The position numbers and the translations under genes were made by a program. This document shows, in pieces, positions 18,796 to 27,457 of a DNA stretch of 64,000 bases. The DNA comes from Listeria immobilis. GTDB taxonomy: Bacteria; Bacillota; Bacilli; Lactobacillales; Listeriaceae. Where the stretch lies: the NCBI RefSeq assembly GCF_014322765.1, contig NZ_JAASTZ010000009.1, positions 62,001-126,000 of the forward strand. The letters are read 5' to 3'. Below the pieces are notes generated by a model. The model ran no database searches. It saw only the letters and a list, made by a program, of their open reading frames with translations, and had not been told where the DNA came from. Positions within the stretch are counted from its first letter, which is position 1; each line of letters begins with the position of its first letter.

Positions 18796-20352
18796 TTATT
18801 CTTTTGTTTCTTTTAACTTATCATAATAAGAATCGAAAAATGGATCATTCGAGAGTTGTTTAGCAATATCTGCTTCTTTGAGTGCATTTAGGTGATCACC
18901 CTTTATTTGGTAACAAACGGATAAATAATAATGTGGTTCTGGTAAATCTTTATCTAACTCAATAGCCTCCTTTGCCATTTCCTCAGCGGTGTTAACTTGT
19001 TTATCTTGTAACGCAATTGAGGCTGCATAGGTGTAGGAATAAGCATCAGCACTGCCACTTTCAATTAAACTTGTTGTGATTTTAGTTGCTTCTTTCTTAT
19101 TATCCGATTGTAGATACTTTTGTACTGCATAGTTTGCTTGCGCTGGATCATAATGTTGCGTTCCTTTTTGGAAGCCAAAATAGAGAAATAAAATGGCTAC
19201 TCCACCAAGTGATATACCATACGCTAGACGACGCCAATGGAAAAATTGATTTGGTAATGACAAAGCACCTGCAAGTAAAAATCCACCAACTAAACCACCA
19301 ATATGTCCTGCTATGTCAATTTGAGCAGAAAATACGTCTAACAATAAGTTTACAGCTACAAGAGAGGCAATACTAACACCGATTGTTTTTGCATAAACAT
19401 TTGGTTTTAAAACAACTAAATATAAAAGTGCACCCATAACAGCAAACACCGCTGTACTTGCTCCAACAGATAAGTTCATATTTAAAGCAAAACTAGCAAT
19501 ATTACCGCAAATACCACCTATAAGCAGTACAAGCACATAACGCCATTTTCCGTAAATACGTTCTGCCCAAGCGCCCACAATATAGAGCATGACGGCATTG
19601 GATGCTAAATGTATCAAACCACTATGAAGAAAAATTGGTGAAATAAAGCGCCACCATTCACCTGCAAAAATAAGTGGATTAAATTTCCCTCCCCATTTAA
19701 TTAAATTAAATGAATCTGTAGTACCACCTTGAAGAGTAACCCATAAAAAAGCAACAATCAACAGACCGATGAATGTATAAGTGACAGTCGGTTTTGAATT
19801 TTTAGCAACTTTTTGTTCTTCATTTACTTTAGTTGTAATATACGTAATTACTTGTTCTCGCTCTTTTGCTACTAGTTCTTTTGTTATTTCATCTGGAAGA
19901 ATAAAAGCATCTTCTGGTAGTTCCAATGATTTAATTAATACATCTAGATGTTCTCTCATCTGTTCATTTGCCAGTAAAATATTCTCTAACTTTACTTTTT
20001 CATTTGGAGAAGAAAGCGGCTTTCCAAAATAAGGCGAAATATCACCCATTGGTTCAAATGGAGTTATATAAATATTAATAAGAGGCAACTTAATACGCCC
20101 CATCTGTTTCCGAAGATTTTCAGAAACATGCATTGTATGGGTAATGTCACGATCTACTACATTAGCCCAACTTAGTTCTTTTATTTGAATACGGATGACT
20201 GGTCGTTTTTTCTGACTAGTATTTTCTAACCAAAGTTCTTGTTTCTCCTCATGAAGATGGATTAAACGGTATTTTTCAACACCCAAGAAATAGTTGGTTA
20301 GGCGCCAGAAGACATATTGTTCTTGGAAGCTCAAAAAATTCCCTGCTTTCAT
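18796..20352 (-). CDS. gluP: Rhomboid-family intramembrane serine protease, GluP/YqgP type
   Basis: A 518-aa protein with a soluble N-terminal domain (about 1-190), a rhomboid core of six to seven helices (about 195-395) and a C-terminal TPR-like region (about 405-518). The catalytic Ser is near residue 299 in GASTAVF, where most rhomboids have GxSG; the partner His is near 350 in GHIGG. Start: ATG at 20352 has a weak ribosome site; a TTG at 20334 (SFQEQYVFW) with AGGGA upstream is a good alternative. Expected to cleave membrane proteins. Confidence 0.9.
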   Translation of the reverse strand: MKAGNFLSFQEQYVFWRLTNYFLGVEKYRLIHLHEEKQELWLENTSQKKRPVIRIQIKELSWANVVDRDITHTMHVSENLRKQMGRIKLPLINIYITPFEPMGDISPYFGKPLSSPNEKVKLENILLANEQMREHLDVLIKSLELPEDAFILPDEITKELVAKEREQVITYITTKVNEEQKVAKNSKPTVTYTFIGLLIVAFLWVTLQGGTTDSFNLIKWGGKFNPLIFAGEWWRFISPIFLHSGLIHLASNAVMLYIVGAWAERIYGKWRYVLVLLIGGICGNIASFALNMNLSVGASTAVFAVMGALLYLVVLKPNVYAKTIGVSIASLVAVNLLLDVFSAQIDIAGHIGGLVGGFLLAGALSLPNQFFHWRRLAYGISLGGVAILFLYFGFQKGTQHYDPAQANYAVQKYLQSDNKKEATKITTSLIESGSADAYSYTYAASIALQDKQVNTAEEMAKEAIELDKDLPEPHYYLSVCYQIKGDHLNALKEADIAKQLSNDPFFDSYYDKLKETKE

Positions 20353-20378
20353 TACAAATTATAATTACTACTATACGC

Positions 20379-20405
20379 AAAAAAATGGATGTTGTAAACA
20401 ATCCA
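20379..20405 (-). terminator. Terminator after 5-formyl-THF cyclo-ligase gene
   Basis: On the minus strand TGGAT (401-405 complement) pairs with ATCCA (386-390 complement), extended by GTT/AAC with a one-base bulge, followed by T7. Confidence 0.6.
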
Positions 20406-20432
20406 CTCTATTTTCTATGTATTTATTTTTAC

Positions 20433-20972
20433 TTATCCTTCAATAAGGATAGAAACTGGTTTATCATGGCTTTCTTGCAAAAATTCTCGCTTTTGTTCAT
20501 AAAAGCATAATGAGATAGTTGCTCCTTTAAAATCCATTAAATAGCGATCATAAAATCCACCACCAAAACCAATTCGGTAATGAGCTTTATTAAAAACAAC
20601 ACCTGGAACTATTAATAAATCAATTTTATCCTTTGTCACCGTCTCTGTGAGATCATTTGGCTCTAAAATACCAAACTTAGATTGTACGAGCGGATATACA
20701 GAATCCATCATTTTAAATTCCATATTTCTACTTGGATAGTATGTTTTTGGAATAAGCACCGTTTTTCCATGTTTTCTTGCTTGTAAAATAATTGTTTCTG
20801 TTTCAATTTCTGGATGTCTTGCCAAAGTTAGGCCGATTACTGTTGCTTCTTTCCATTCTGGCAATTCAAATAATTTTTCTGCAAGTTTGATAGAACGTTC
20901 GCGATGTTCTACTTTATCTATATCGTTCAGGTTTCGTAAAACTTTTTCCCTGATTAGACCCTTGTCTTCCAT
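20433..20972 (-). CDS. 5-formyltetrahydrofolate cyclo-ligase
   Basis: Converts 5-formyl-THF to 5,10-methenyl-THF with ATP, returning the stored folate to the one-carbon pool. The 179-aa product has the family signature GFGGGFYDRYL (about residues 138-148) and an N-terminal KxxxR-type basic region. The ATG at 20972 is chosen for GGAG 8 nt upstream; the frame extends seven codons further without a site. It follows rpmG, whose terminator is between them. Confidence 0.92.
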   Translation of the reverse strand: MEDKGLIREKVLRNLNDIDKVEHRERSIKLAEKLFELPEWKEATVIGLTLARHPEIETETIILQARKHGKTVLIPKTYYPSRNMEFKMMDSVYPLVQSKFGILEPNDLTETVTKDKIDLLIVPGVVFNKAHYRIGFGGGFYDRYLMDFKGATISLCFYEQKREFLQESHDKPVSILIEG

Positions 20973-20998
20973 CTCGACATCTCCTTTTTTCACAAAAT

Positions 20999-21030
20999 AA
21001 AAAAAGCAACAGAATGAAAATCCTGCTGCT
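20999..21030 (-). terminator. Terminator after rpmG
   Basis: AGCAGCAG and CTGTTGCT (minus strand; 21023-21030 and 21005-21012) form an 8-bp stem with one wobble, then T7. The stem begins at the rpmG stop codon. Confidence 0.8.
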
Positions 21031-21179
21031 TACTTAGTTTCGCGGTGTAAAGTTACACGGCGTAATCTTGGACAATATTTTTTTAATTCAATACGTTCCG
21101 GATTTTCACGCTTATTTTTAGTAGTGATATAATTACGATCACCGCATTCAGTGCATTCTAAAGTAATATTAACGCGCAT
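21030..21179 (-). CDS. rpmG: 50S ribosomal protein L33
   Basis: A 49-aa L33 protein, highly basic, starting [17 protein letters not shown] and ending LHRETK, matching the Bacillus RpmGA type. Three Cys are visible (CTEC, then YCPR), so a full four-Cys zinc ribbon is not present. The frame is short but unmistakable. Firmicutes usually carry further L33 paralogues elsewhere. Confidence 0.95.
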   Translation of the reverse strand: MRVNITLECTECGDRNYITTKNKRENPERIELKKYCPRLRRVTLHRETK

Positions 21180-21374
21180 TGTTTTCCCTCCAACTCGACT
21201 GACGAATTTATTTACTAAACCTGTATAATAATATCATTTTTATACATTTGTTGCAAGGTCTCTATGCATTTTCTTTTTATTTTCTTTACAAAACTTGATT
21301 TCTGATGGTGTTTTAAAGTAAATTATGCTATAACTAGTAGTAGAGTTTATGGAAGAGAGGTGTGTATAAAACCC

Positions 21375-21731
21375 ATGACCACAGTCATAATTATTTTATT
21401 AGTTGCTGCTATCGTACTGTTTGTTATTTCATTCTTACAAAAAGGAGATAATAAGCAATTAGAAAAAGAACTGGAAGACGTTGCTTCTCAGTGGATGCAA
21501 GAAAATTTCGAGCTAAAAAAACGTGTCTCTGAATTGGAAAAGGCAATGAAATTAGACAGCCCAGATATCCAAATTGAGCAAGTTCCAGAAAGTCCAAAAG
21601 TTCGTGAATTAATGAAAAAACAAGTGATTACACTTTATACTTCTGGAATCGTTACATCAGATATTGCGGAACAATCTTCCCTACCTAAAGAAGAAGTGGA
21701 ACAAATCATTGAAGAATATTTAAAACATTAA
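21375..21731 (+). CDS. Small membrane-anchored coiled-coil protein with C-terminal HTH-like segment
   Basis: A 118-aa protein from the ATG at 21375 (the frame also opens at a GTG at 21360, which lies against the ribosome site). It has one N-terminal transmembrane helix (about 3-21), a charged coiled coil (about 27-58) and a C-terminal segment (VITLYTSGIVTSDIAEQSSL) that looks like a helix-turn-helix. The architecture recalls the DUF6115/SwrB-like group of Bacillales, but I cannot confirm this. It is followed 28 bp later by another membrane-anchored gene. Confidence 0.75.
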   Translation: MTTVIIILLVAAIVLFVISFLQKGDNKQLEKELEDVASQWMQENFELKKRVSELEKAMKLDSPDIQIEQVPESPKVRELMKKQVITLYTSGIVTSDIAEQSSLPKEEVEQIIEEYLKH

Positions 21732-21759
21732 TTTTAAAATTAAAGGAGGAGCCTAATCT

Positions 21760-22239
21760 GTGAAGAAGAACTTACGGATGTTGGCATTAGGTTTTTTAGT
21801 ATCTGCCGTTGTCTTACTGGTTTATGATCAGTTTTTCTCGACTCCAACAAAAGCAGATGAAGCCAATACCAATTCTACAAAAAAAGTTTCTAAAGATGAG
21901 TCTAACACTTGGAAAACAAAATATGAAAAATTATTAGCTCAGCAAGAAGTTGATAAAGCAGCTGACGATGAAGCTAAAAAAGCAGCTGATGAAGCCGCTA
22001 AAAAGAAAGCAGAAGAAGCTAAACAAGTAAAAAATTATACTTTGACAATATCTAAAGGAGACCCTTCCTCCAAAGCTGGCGAAGAATTACAAGCTAATGG
22101 AATTATTAAGAGTGCTTCTGAGTTTGATAAATACTTAAAAGATAATAATTACGAAAAATATGTTCGTGATGGGAAGTATAACTTAAAGAGTGATATGAAT
22201 TACGAAACTATTGCAAAAATCTTAGCACATAAAAATTAA
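21760..22239 (+). CDS. Membrane-anchored protein with MltG/YceG-like small domain
   Basis: A 159-aa protein. A signal-anchor (about 6-23) is followed by a polar stretch, a repetitive Ala/Lys/Glu helix (about 66-88) and a C-terminal domain of ~65 residues (TLTISKGDPSSKAGEELQANGIIKSASEF) that resembles the LysM-like substrate-entry subdomain of MltG, without the catalytic transglycosylase part. GTG start after AAAGGAGGAG. Function unknown; an extracytoplasmic, cell-wall-related role is inferred. Confidence 0.75.
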   Translation: MKKNLRMLALGFLVSAVVLLVYDQFFSTPTKADEANTNSTKKVSKDESNTWKTKYEKLLAQQEVDKAADDEAKKAADEAAKKKAEEAKQVKNYTLTISKGDPSSKAGEELQANGIIKSASEFDKYLKDNNYEKYVRDGKYNLKSDMNYETIAKILAHKN

Positions 22240-22245
22240 CTAATG

Positions 22246-22297
22246 AATAGCTAGAACAAAAAGTGGTTAATCCCCTCTTATGTTCTAGCTATTTTTA
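22246..22297 (+). terminator. Terminator after the MltG-like gene
   Basis: AATAGCTAGAAC (22246-22257) pairs with GTTCTAGCTATT (22282-22293), 12 bp perfect, followed by TTTAT. Confidence 0.8.
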
Positions 22298-22330
22298 TGT
22301 TATTATTTAAGCAAGAAAGGATGATGATTT

Positions 22331-22387
22331 ATGGCAATTGTAAAGATGGAAAAACTCATAAATAATACGGGGGTATCTTATTTATAA
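22331..22387 (+). CDS. Possible 18-aa leader peptide upstream of rsgA
   Basis: ATG to TAA, 18 residues (MAIVKMEKLINNTGVSYL), with AAAGGATGATG upstream at good spacing, 30 bp before rsgA. It could be a real upstream ORF or the remains of a lost gene. A short GCTCC/GGAGC inverted repeat lies between its stop and the rsgA start. Only the coding frame and ribosome site support it. Confidence 0.35.
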   Translation: MAIVKMEKLINNTGVSYL

Positions 22388-22390
22388 AAT

Positions 22391-22410
22391 GCTCCCACCT
22401 AAAAAGGAGC
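22391..22410 (+). promoter_or_regulatory. Inverted repeat that covers the rsgA ribosome site
   Basis: GCTCC (22391-22395) is complementary to GGAGC (22406-22410), which is the Shine-Dalgarno of rsgA. The stem is only 5 bp with a 10-nt loop, so the effect on translation, if any, would be mild. Confidence 0.35.
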
Positions 22411-22417
22411 GAAAAAA

Positions 22418-23473
22418 TTGATTTTAGAAAAATATGGTTTCACAAGTTTTTTTGAAGAGCAAAAGATAGGAAATAATTCCAATTATGGTAGAGTTACTGC
22501 TGTTTTTAGAGATTCTTGTCGAGTTATAACTGAACAAGGAGAATTTTTAGCTAGTCTCAAACGGGGAAATTTTTATGAATTATCGTCTTCTTCCCTTCCT
22601 GCTGTTGGTGATTTTGTTGAGGTTAGTATCGATTTGGCACAAACTGCTCAAATTATTTCAGTCCTTCAGCGAAAAACGGTTTTTTCTCGAATGAATAAAG
22701 ATTCTGAAGAGCAGTTAATTGCAGCGAATTTTGATTATGCCCTAATTGTAATGAGCTTAAATCATGATTTTAATTTAAATCGTTTGGAGCGTTATTTAAC
22801 AGTTGCTTGGGATAGCGGCGCGTCTCCAATTATCATTTTAACAAAAGCAGACTTAGTTACAGACCTATCTTCCTATACGAACCAGCTAGAAACTGTTGCT
22901 TACGGCGTTCCAACATATTTTGTGGATAATTTATCACATAAAGGCTTTGAAGCGTTAGAACGTGATTTGAAGCCTTGTAGCACACTAGTATTACTAGGTT
23001 CATCAGGTGTGGGAAAGTCCTCTTTTATTAATGCACTTGCTGGCGAGACTTTAATGAAAACGGCTGGTATTCGAGAAGATGACAGTAAAGGAAAGCACAC
23101 TACAACACACCGAGAAATGCATTTACTCGAAAATGGCTGGATTGTCATTGATACTCCTGGAATGAGAGAATTCGGGATTGGTCTTAATCAAGCTGGTTTG
23201 GATACTACTTTTTCCGATGTGGAAGAATTAGCTGAGCATTGTCGCTTTCATGATTGTTCTCATACACAAGAACCTGGCTGTGCTGTTCAAGAAGCATTAA
23301 CAGAAGGATCACTTTCTATGCAACATTATGAAAACTGGCTAAAATTACAAAAAGAACTGGCTTATCATGCAAGAAAAAATAGTCCTGCACTAGCTAGACA
23401 AGAACGGGACAAACGAAAAGTTATTCAAAAAATTATCAAAAAACATTATAAGCATGGACCTAAAAACAGATAA
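22418..23473 (+). CDS. rsgA: Ribosome small subunit-dependent GTPase RsgA (YjeQ/YloQ family)
   Basis: A circularly permuted GTPase that acts in 30S subunit maturation. The 351-aa product shows the permuted motif order: TKAD (G4, about residue 146) comes before the P-loop GSSGVGKSS (about 194-202) and DTPGMREFG (G3). The C-terminal zinc motif CRFHDCSHTQEPGC is intact. N-terminal OB domain about 15-85. TTG start after AAAGGAGCG. It is not in the usual prkC-rsgA-rpe context, so it may be a second copy. Confidence 0.9.
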   Translation: MILEKYGFTSFFEEQKIGNNSNYGRVTAVFRDSCRVITEQGEFLASLKRGNFYELSSSSLPAVGDFVEVSIDLAQTAQIISVLQRKTVFSRMNKDSEEQLIAANFDYALIVMSLNHDFNLNRLERYLTVAWDSGASPIIILTKADLVTDLSSYTNQLETVAYGVPTYFVDNLSHKGFEALERDLKPCSTLVLLGSSGVGKSSFINALAGETLMKTAGIREDDSKGKHTTTHREMHLLENGWIVIDTPGMREFGIGLNQAGLDTTFSDVEELAEHCRFHDCSHTQEPGCAVQEALTEGSLSMQHYENWLKLQKELAYHARKNSPALARQERDKRKVIQKIIKKHYKHGPKNR

Positions 23474-23475
23474 AA

Positions 23476-23514
23476 AAACCACAAGTAGCCTGAAAATGGG
23501 CTACTTGTGGTTTC
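23476..23514 (+). terminator. Terminator after rsgA
   Basis: ACCACAAGTAGCC and GGCTACTTGTGGT form a 13-bp perfect stem with a 7-nt loop, followed by TTTC. Confidence 0.88.
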
Positions 23515-23574
23515 TAGTTTCCGAAAGTTTCAAGATTGAGGGATTATATTTTATAACACTTATTAGATATACGT

Positions 23575-23615
23575 AAAAAAGGAAGTAGCTCTTTTCATCG
23601 GCTACTTCCTTTTTA
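23575..23615 (-). terminator. Terminator after pnp
   Basis: GGAAGTAGC (23581-23589) and GCTACTTCC (23601-23609) with A/T tracts on both sides; on the minus strand it follows the pnp stop within 5 bp and ends in T6. Confidence 0.88.
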
Positions 23616-23617
23616 TA

Positions 23618-25789
23618 TTATTTAGATTCTGGTTTCTTTGTTTTAGGATAGTATTTTTTCTCTGCTTGTGGCTTTTTATCGCCTTCTGGTTGTTCCTTTT
23701 TCTCAAGCAATACTTTACGTGACAAGTTAACACGACCCTGATGATCTACTTCGATAACTTTTACAGTCACTTCATCCCCTAGTTTTAGAATATCTTCTAC
23801 TTTTCCTACACGTTCGTGGGCTAATTCAGAGATATGAACTAAACCGTCTGTTCCTTTAAATAATTCAACAAATGCGCCAAATTTTTCAATACGACGAACT
23901 TTACCAGTGTAAACTTCCCCTACCTGAACTTCGCGAACGATATCTTCAATAATCGCAATTGCTTTACGGTTCATTGCTTGATCTTGAGAAGCAATATAAA
24001 CTGTACCATCTTGCTCAATATCAATTTTCACGCCTGTTTCTTCAATAATTGCATTGATTTGTTTTCCACCAGGTCCAATAACATCTTTAATTTTTTCTGG
24101 TTTAATGTTAAGCGTAATAATTTTTGGTGCATACGCTGAAAGTTCTTCTCGTGGTGCATCAATTGTACTTGTTAAATGGTCAAGAATGTGTAAACGGCCT
24201 TCTTTAGCTTGTGTTAAAGCTTCATCTAAAATTTGACGGCTTAATCCGTCAATTTTAATGTCCATTTGAAGTGCTGTAATACCATCTTTTGTTCCTGCAA
24301 CTTTGAAATCCATGTCGCCAAAGTGATCTTCCATACCTTGGATATCTGAAAGAATAGTGTAATCATCGCCAAGTTTCACAAGTCCCATTGCGATACCTGC
24401 AACTGGCGCTTTAATTGGCACACCTGCATCAAGCATGGCAAGCGTAGAGCCACAAATACTTGCTTGAGAACTAGAACCATTCGATTCAAGCACTTCTGAT
24501 ACAAGACGAATTGTGTACGGGAAATCCTCTTCGGACGGAATTACATATTGTAAAGCACGTTCACCTAGAGCACCGTGACCGATTTCACGACGACCTGGCG
24601 CACGACGAGGACCAGTTTCACCAACACTAAATTGCGGGAAGTTATAATGATGCATAAAGCGTTTGTATTCTTCGGTTCCTAGACCATCAATAATTTGATG
24701 TTCACGTAAAGGTGCAAGCGTACATACACTTAATGCTTGAGTTTGGCCACGAGTAAATAAACCAGAGCCATGGACACGTGGAAGTAAACCAACTTCAGAA
24801 GAAAGCGGACGAATTTCGTTTACTTTACGACCATCTGGACGAATTTTATCTTGAGAAATAAGACGACGCATTTCATCTTTTTCAATCATTTCTAAAATAT
24901 GTGCTACTTCACCAAGAATTTCTGCTTCGTTTTCTAATTCTTTCGCTTTATAGCTTTCTAAAATTTCTTCTTTTACTTCTTCAATAGCAGCTTCACGGGC
25001 TTTTTTCTCTTCTGTTTTGATTGCTGCTTTCATTTTCCCTTCACTTGCTGCTTTTACTTCTGCTTCAAGTTCTGGATCACTTACAAATAATTCAATTTCT
25101 CGCTTTTCTTTTCCAACAGCAGCAATAATTTGTTGTTGGAATTCACAAAGACGTTTAATTTCTTCATGACCAAACATAATTGCTTCAAGCATTGCTTCTT
25201 CTGATACTTCTTTTGCTCCAGCTTCTACCATGTTGATTGCATCATAAGTCCCTGCAACAGTTAAGCTGATATCACTTTTTTCTGCTTGCTCGATTGTAGG
25301 GTTAATAACGTATTTCCCGTCGATACGACCAACATCTACACCAGCAATAGGACCTTCAAACGGAATGTCAGAGATTACAAGAGCCACAGAAGACCCTAGC
25401 ATTGCTGCCATTTCTGGAGAACAATCTTGATCCACACTAAAAACTGTGGATGTGATTTGTACTTCATTACGGAAACCTTCCGCAAATAGTGGACGAATTG
25501 GACGGTCAATCAAACGTGCTGTTAATGTTGCACGATCACTTGGACGTCCTTCACGTTTTAAGAAGCCACCGGGAACTTTCCCGACAGAGTACATTTTTTC
25601 TTCATAGTTAACAGTTAGTGGGAAAAAGTCGCCTGGACGAGGTTTTTTGGAACCTACTGCTGCTGTTAAAACAACTGTATCCCCGTAACGAATTAATGCT
25701 GCTCCACTTGCTTGTTTTGCTAATTGACCTACTTCGACAGATAACGTTTTACCTGCCCATTCTGTTGAAAATACTTTTTTTTCAGACAT
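23618..25789 (-). CDS. pnp: Polyribonucleotide nucleotidyltransferase (PNPase)
   Basis: A 3'-5' phosphorolytic exoribonuclease and part of the RNA degradation machinery. At 723 aa it has two RNase PH domains (about 1-215 and 310-540) joined by a helical linker, a KH domain ([12 protein letters not shown], about 560-620) and an S1 domain ([17 protein letters not shown], about 625-695), with a Lys/Glu-rich tail. It is preceded by a long structured leader. It follows rpsO as in most bacteria, but with the rpsO terminator between them. Confidence 0.97.
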   Translation of the reverse strand: MSEKKVFSTEWAGKTLSVEVGQLAKQASGAALIRYGDTVVLTAAVGSKKPRPGDFFPLTVNYEEKMYSVGKVPGGFLKREGRPSDRATLTARLIDRPIRPLFAEGFRNEVQITSTVFSVDQDCSPEMAAMLGSSVALVISDIPFEGPIAGVDVGRIDGKYVINPTIEQAEKSDISLTVAGTYDAINMVEAGAKEVSEEAMLEAIMFGHEEIKRLCEFQQQIIAAVGKEKREIELFVSDPELEAEVKAASEGKMKAAIKTEEKKAREAAIEEVKEEILESYKAKELENEAEILGEVAHILEMIEKDEMRRLISQDKIRPDGRKVNEIRPLSSEVGLLPRVHGSGLFTRGQTQALSVCTLAPLREHQIIDGLGTEEYKRFMHHYNFPQFSVGETGPRRAPGRREIGHGALGERALQYVIPSEEDFPYTIRLVSEVLESNGSSSQASICGSTLAMLDAGVPIKAPVAGIAMGLVKLGDDYTILSDIQGMEDHFGDMDFKVAGTKDGITALQMDIKIDGLSRQILDEALTQAKEGRLHILDHLTSTIDAPREELSAYAPKIITLNIKPEKIKDVIGPGGKQINAIIEETGVKIDIEQDGTVYIASQDQAMNRKAIAIIEDIVREVQVGEVYTGKVRRIEKFGAFVELFKGTDGLVHISELAHERVGKVEDILKLGDEVTVKVIEVDHQGRVNLSRKVLLEKKEQPEGDKKPQAEKKYYPKTKKPESK

Positions 25790-25804
25790 AATTTAATCTC
25801 CTTT

Positions 25805-25960
25805 TGTGAGGAAACACGAACCAGAAACTTTACCATGCATAATAATGTTCACGCACACTTTAGAATTTCTAAAGCACACATGAATCCAAAAACCTGTTAC
25901 GAACAAGCGATTTTCTTAACACGTTTTTGGATTCATGCGATAAAGTTTCATTTCTTCGCC
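25805..25960 (-). promoter_or_regulatory. Highly structured 5' leader of pnp
   Basis: Perfect 15-bp inverted repeat CATGAATCCAAAAAC (25879-25893) / GTTTTTGGATTCATG (25923-25937). Inside it TGTTA/TAACA continues the stem; outside it GAAACTTTA pairs with TAAAGTTTC, and GGAAACACG nearly pairs with CGTGTTTTCC. The leader can thus fold into one long interrupted hairpin just upstream of pnp. In E. coli a pnp leader hairpin is cut by RNase III for autoregulation; a similar role is inferred here. Confidence 0.7.
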
Positions 25961-25992
25961 GTGTTTTCCAAAATTTGGCATACTTATTACTC

Positions 25993-26025
25993 AAAAAAAA
26001 GCGGGAACTTTTGGTATCCCGCTTT
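25993..26025 (-). terminator. Terminator after rpsO
   Basis: AAAGCGGGA and TCCCGCTTT form a 9-bp stem (26017-26025 with 25998-26006 region), followed by T8 on the minus strand, 10 bp after rpsO. Confidence 0.88.
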
Positions 26026-26035
26026 CATCTGGTTT

Positions 26036-26305
26036 TTATCGACGTAAACCTAAACGTTTGATAAGTTCGCGGTAACGTTGAACATCTTTTTTACGTAGGT
26101 AAGTTAATAAGTTACGACGGTGACCTACCATCTTCATTAATCCACGGTAAGAGTGATGATCTTTTTTGTGTACGCGAACGTGTTCATTTAAGCTATTGAT
26201 TTCAGCAGTTAATACAGCGATTTGTACTTCTGGTGAACCAGTATCTGTATCATGAACACGGTACTCTGCAATAATTTCATTTTTGCGTTCTTGAGTTAAA
26301 GCCAT
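26036..26305 (-). CDS. rpsO: 30S ribosomal protein S15
   Basis: An 89-aa primary 16S rRNA-binding protein (central domain). [33 protein letters not shown] and the C-terminal [12 protein letters not shown] are typical. The ATG at 26305 follows AGAAGGAGGTGG. An upstream extension in frame lies inside the leader and is not coding. It has a good promoter and a structured leader of its own. Confidence 0.97.
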   Translation of the reverse strand: MALTQERKNEIIAEYRVHDTDTGSPEVQIAVLTAEINSLNEHVRVHKKDHHSYRGLMKMVGHRRNLLTYLRKKDVQRYRELIKRLGLRR

Positions 26306-26329
26306 TTCTTTCCACCTCCTTCTAAAATA

Positions 26330-26382
26330 TCCCCAATTACTGAGCCTAGCGTCGGTGACTCGCAAAAAGCCAAGTAATGGTT
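26330..26382 (-). promoter_or_regulatory. rpsO leader structure, probable S15 autoregulatory site
   Basis: On the minus strand CCATTACT (26373-26380) pairs with AGTAATTGG (26333-26341), enclosing a GC-rich region with further short helices. This is the size and place expected for a junction-type S15-binding leader, known in Bacillales, but I cannot model the fold by eye with certainty. Confidence 0.55.
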
Positions 26383-26399
26383 CTGTTCGTACAGATTTA

Positions 26400-26428
26400 A
26401 AGATACACTATTTAACGCTCAAAAGCAA
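26400..26428 (-). promoter_or_regulatory. Promoter of rpsO
   Basis: Minus strand TTGCTT (26423-26428), 17-bp spacer, TATCTT (26400-26405). It lies between ribF and the structured rpsO leader. Confidence 0.75.
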
Positions 26429-26442
26429 GTAGAAATAGTAGT

Positions 26443-27387
26443 TTAATCCTCTAAATCAGCAAAAAATGCTCTTGTATCTTGCTCGTCTTTTTCTAATTGA
26501 GTAATCAAACCTTCTACTCCATTAAACTTAAGTTCTGGTCGGAAAAATTGAAACCATTCAATTTCAGCTTCTTCGCCGTAAATTTCGCGGTGGAAATCTA
26601 AAATATAAACCTCAATAGATAATGCTTGATCATCCTTAAATGTAATATTATAGCCGATACTTGCCATTCCCAGATGAGTTTCCCCATTAACACGGAATTT
26701 CACTGCATATACCCCAAGCTTTGGAATCAAATAATCTTCATTAACAAGAATGTTCGCTGTTGGAAATCCAATTGTTCTACCACGTTTATCTCCATGAATT
26801 ACTGTTCCTTTTGTTGTATAAGGATAGCCTAATAACTGATTTGCCTCTTCCAATTCACCTTCTGTAATTGCTCGTCTAATATTAGTCGAGCTTATCTTAT
26901 CACTAGATGCGGTTTGTTTATCCACGATAGTAACTTCAAAACGACCATTTGCATAACTTTCTAAATTGGTCATTTTTCCTTCCCCTTTTTTACCATAAGA
27001 ATAATCAAAGCCAGCAACAACATGTTCTACATTCAAAGCAACGAGGTATTTATCAACAAATGCTTGCGGAGATAATTCGGAAAACTGTGTAGTAAAGCGA
27101 ACTACATACATAATATCAACACCAAGGCCAGCCATTTTTTCTGCTTTATCTTCCAGTGGGGTTAGATATTTTACTTGTTTTCGGATATTGCTTAAAACGA
27201 CAGATGGGTGCGGATCAAACGTTAAAACCGCTGTTTGAAGTCCTTTTTGTGTAGCTATCTGTTTTGCTTGTTTAATGACCGCTTGATGCCCTAAATGCAC
27301 GCCATCAAAGAAACCAAGCGCCATTACTTTTTTTACGTCTGTCCACTCATCCGTTGTAAGCGGATGATGCAAGTATATCGTCTTCAT
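26443..27387 (-). CDS. ribF: Bifunctional riboflavin kinase/FAD synthetase
   Basis: Phosphorylates riboflavin to FMN and adenylates it to FAD. The 314-aa product has an N-terminal nucleotidyltransferase domain (GFFDGVHLGHQAVI, about residues 25-38; SSTNIR, about 165) and a C-terminal flavokinase domain (GDKRGRTIGFPTANI, about 198-212). Normal length. It follows truB as in many Firmicutes. Confidence 0.96.
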   Translation of the reverse strand: MKTIYLHHPLTTDEWTDVKKVMALGFFDGVHLGHQAVIKQAKQIATQKGLQTAVLTFDPHPSVVLSNIRKQVKYLTPLEDKAEKMAGLGVDIMYVVRFTTQFSELSPQAFVDKYLVALNVEHVVAGFDYSYGKKGEGKMTNLESYANGRFEVTIVDKQTASSDKISSTNIRRAITEGELEEANQLLGYPYTTKGTVIHGDKRGRTIGFPTANILVNEDYLIPKLGVYAVKFRVNGETHLGMASIGYNITFKDDQALSIEVYILDFHREIYGEEAEIEWFQFFRPELKFNGVEGLITQLEKDEQDTRAFFADLED

Positions 27388-27425
27388 TTTTTGCCACTTC
27401 TCCTCTAAATTTGAATTCCTTTAAT

Positions 27426-27454
27426 ATCATAATATAAGAAAGTTGCAGTCGCAA
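27426..27454 (-). promoter_or_regulatory. Candidate promoter for ribF
   Basis: Minus strand TTGCGA (27449-27454), 17-bp spacer, TATGAT (27426-27431), in the 70-bp gap after truB. Confidence 0.5.
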
Positions 27455-27457
27455 TTA

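Noticed and set aside
26306-26365. Longer S15 reading frame with 20 extra N-terminal residues
   Set aside because: It would translate the structured leader, and the ATG at 26305 has a strong ribosome site and gives the normal length of 89 aa.
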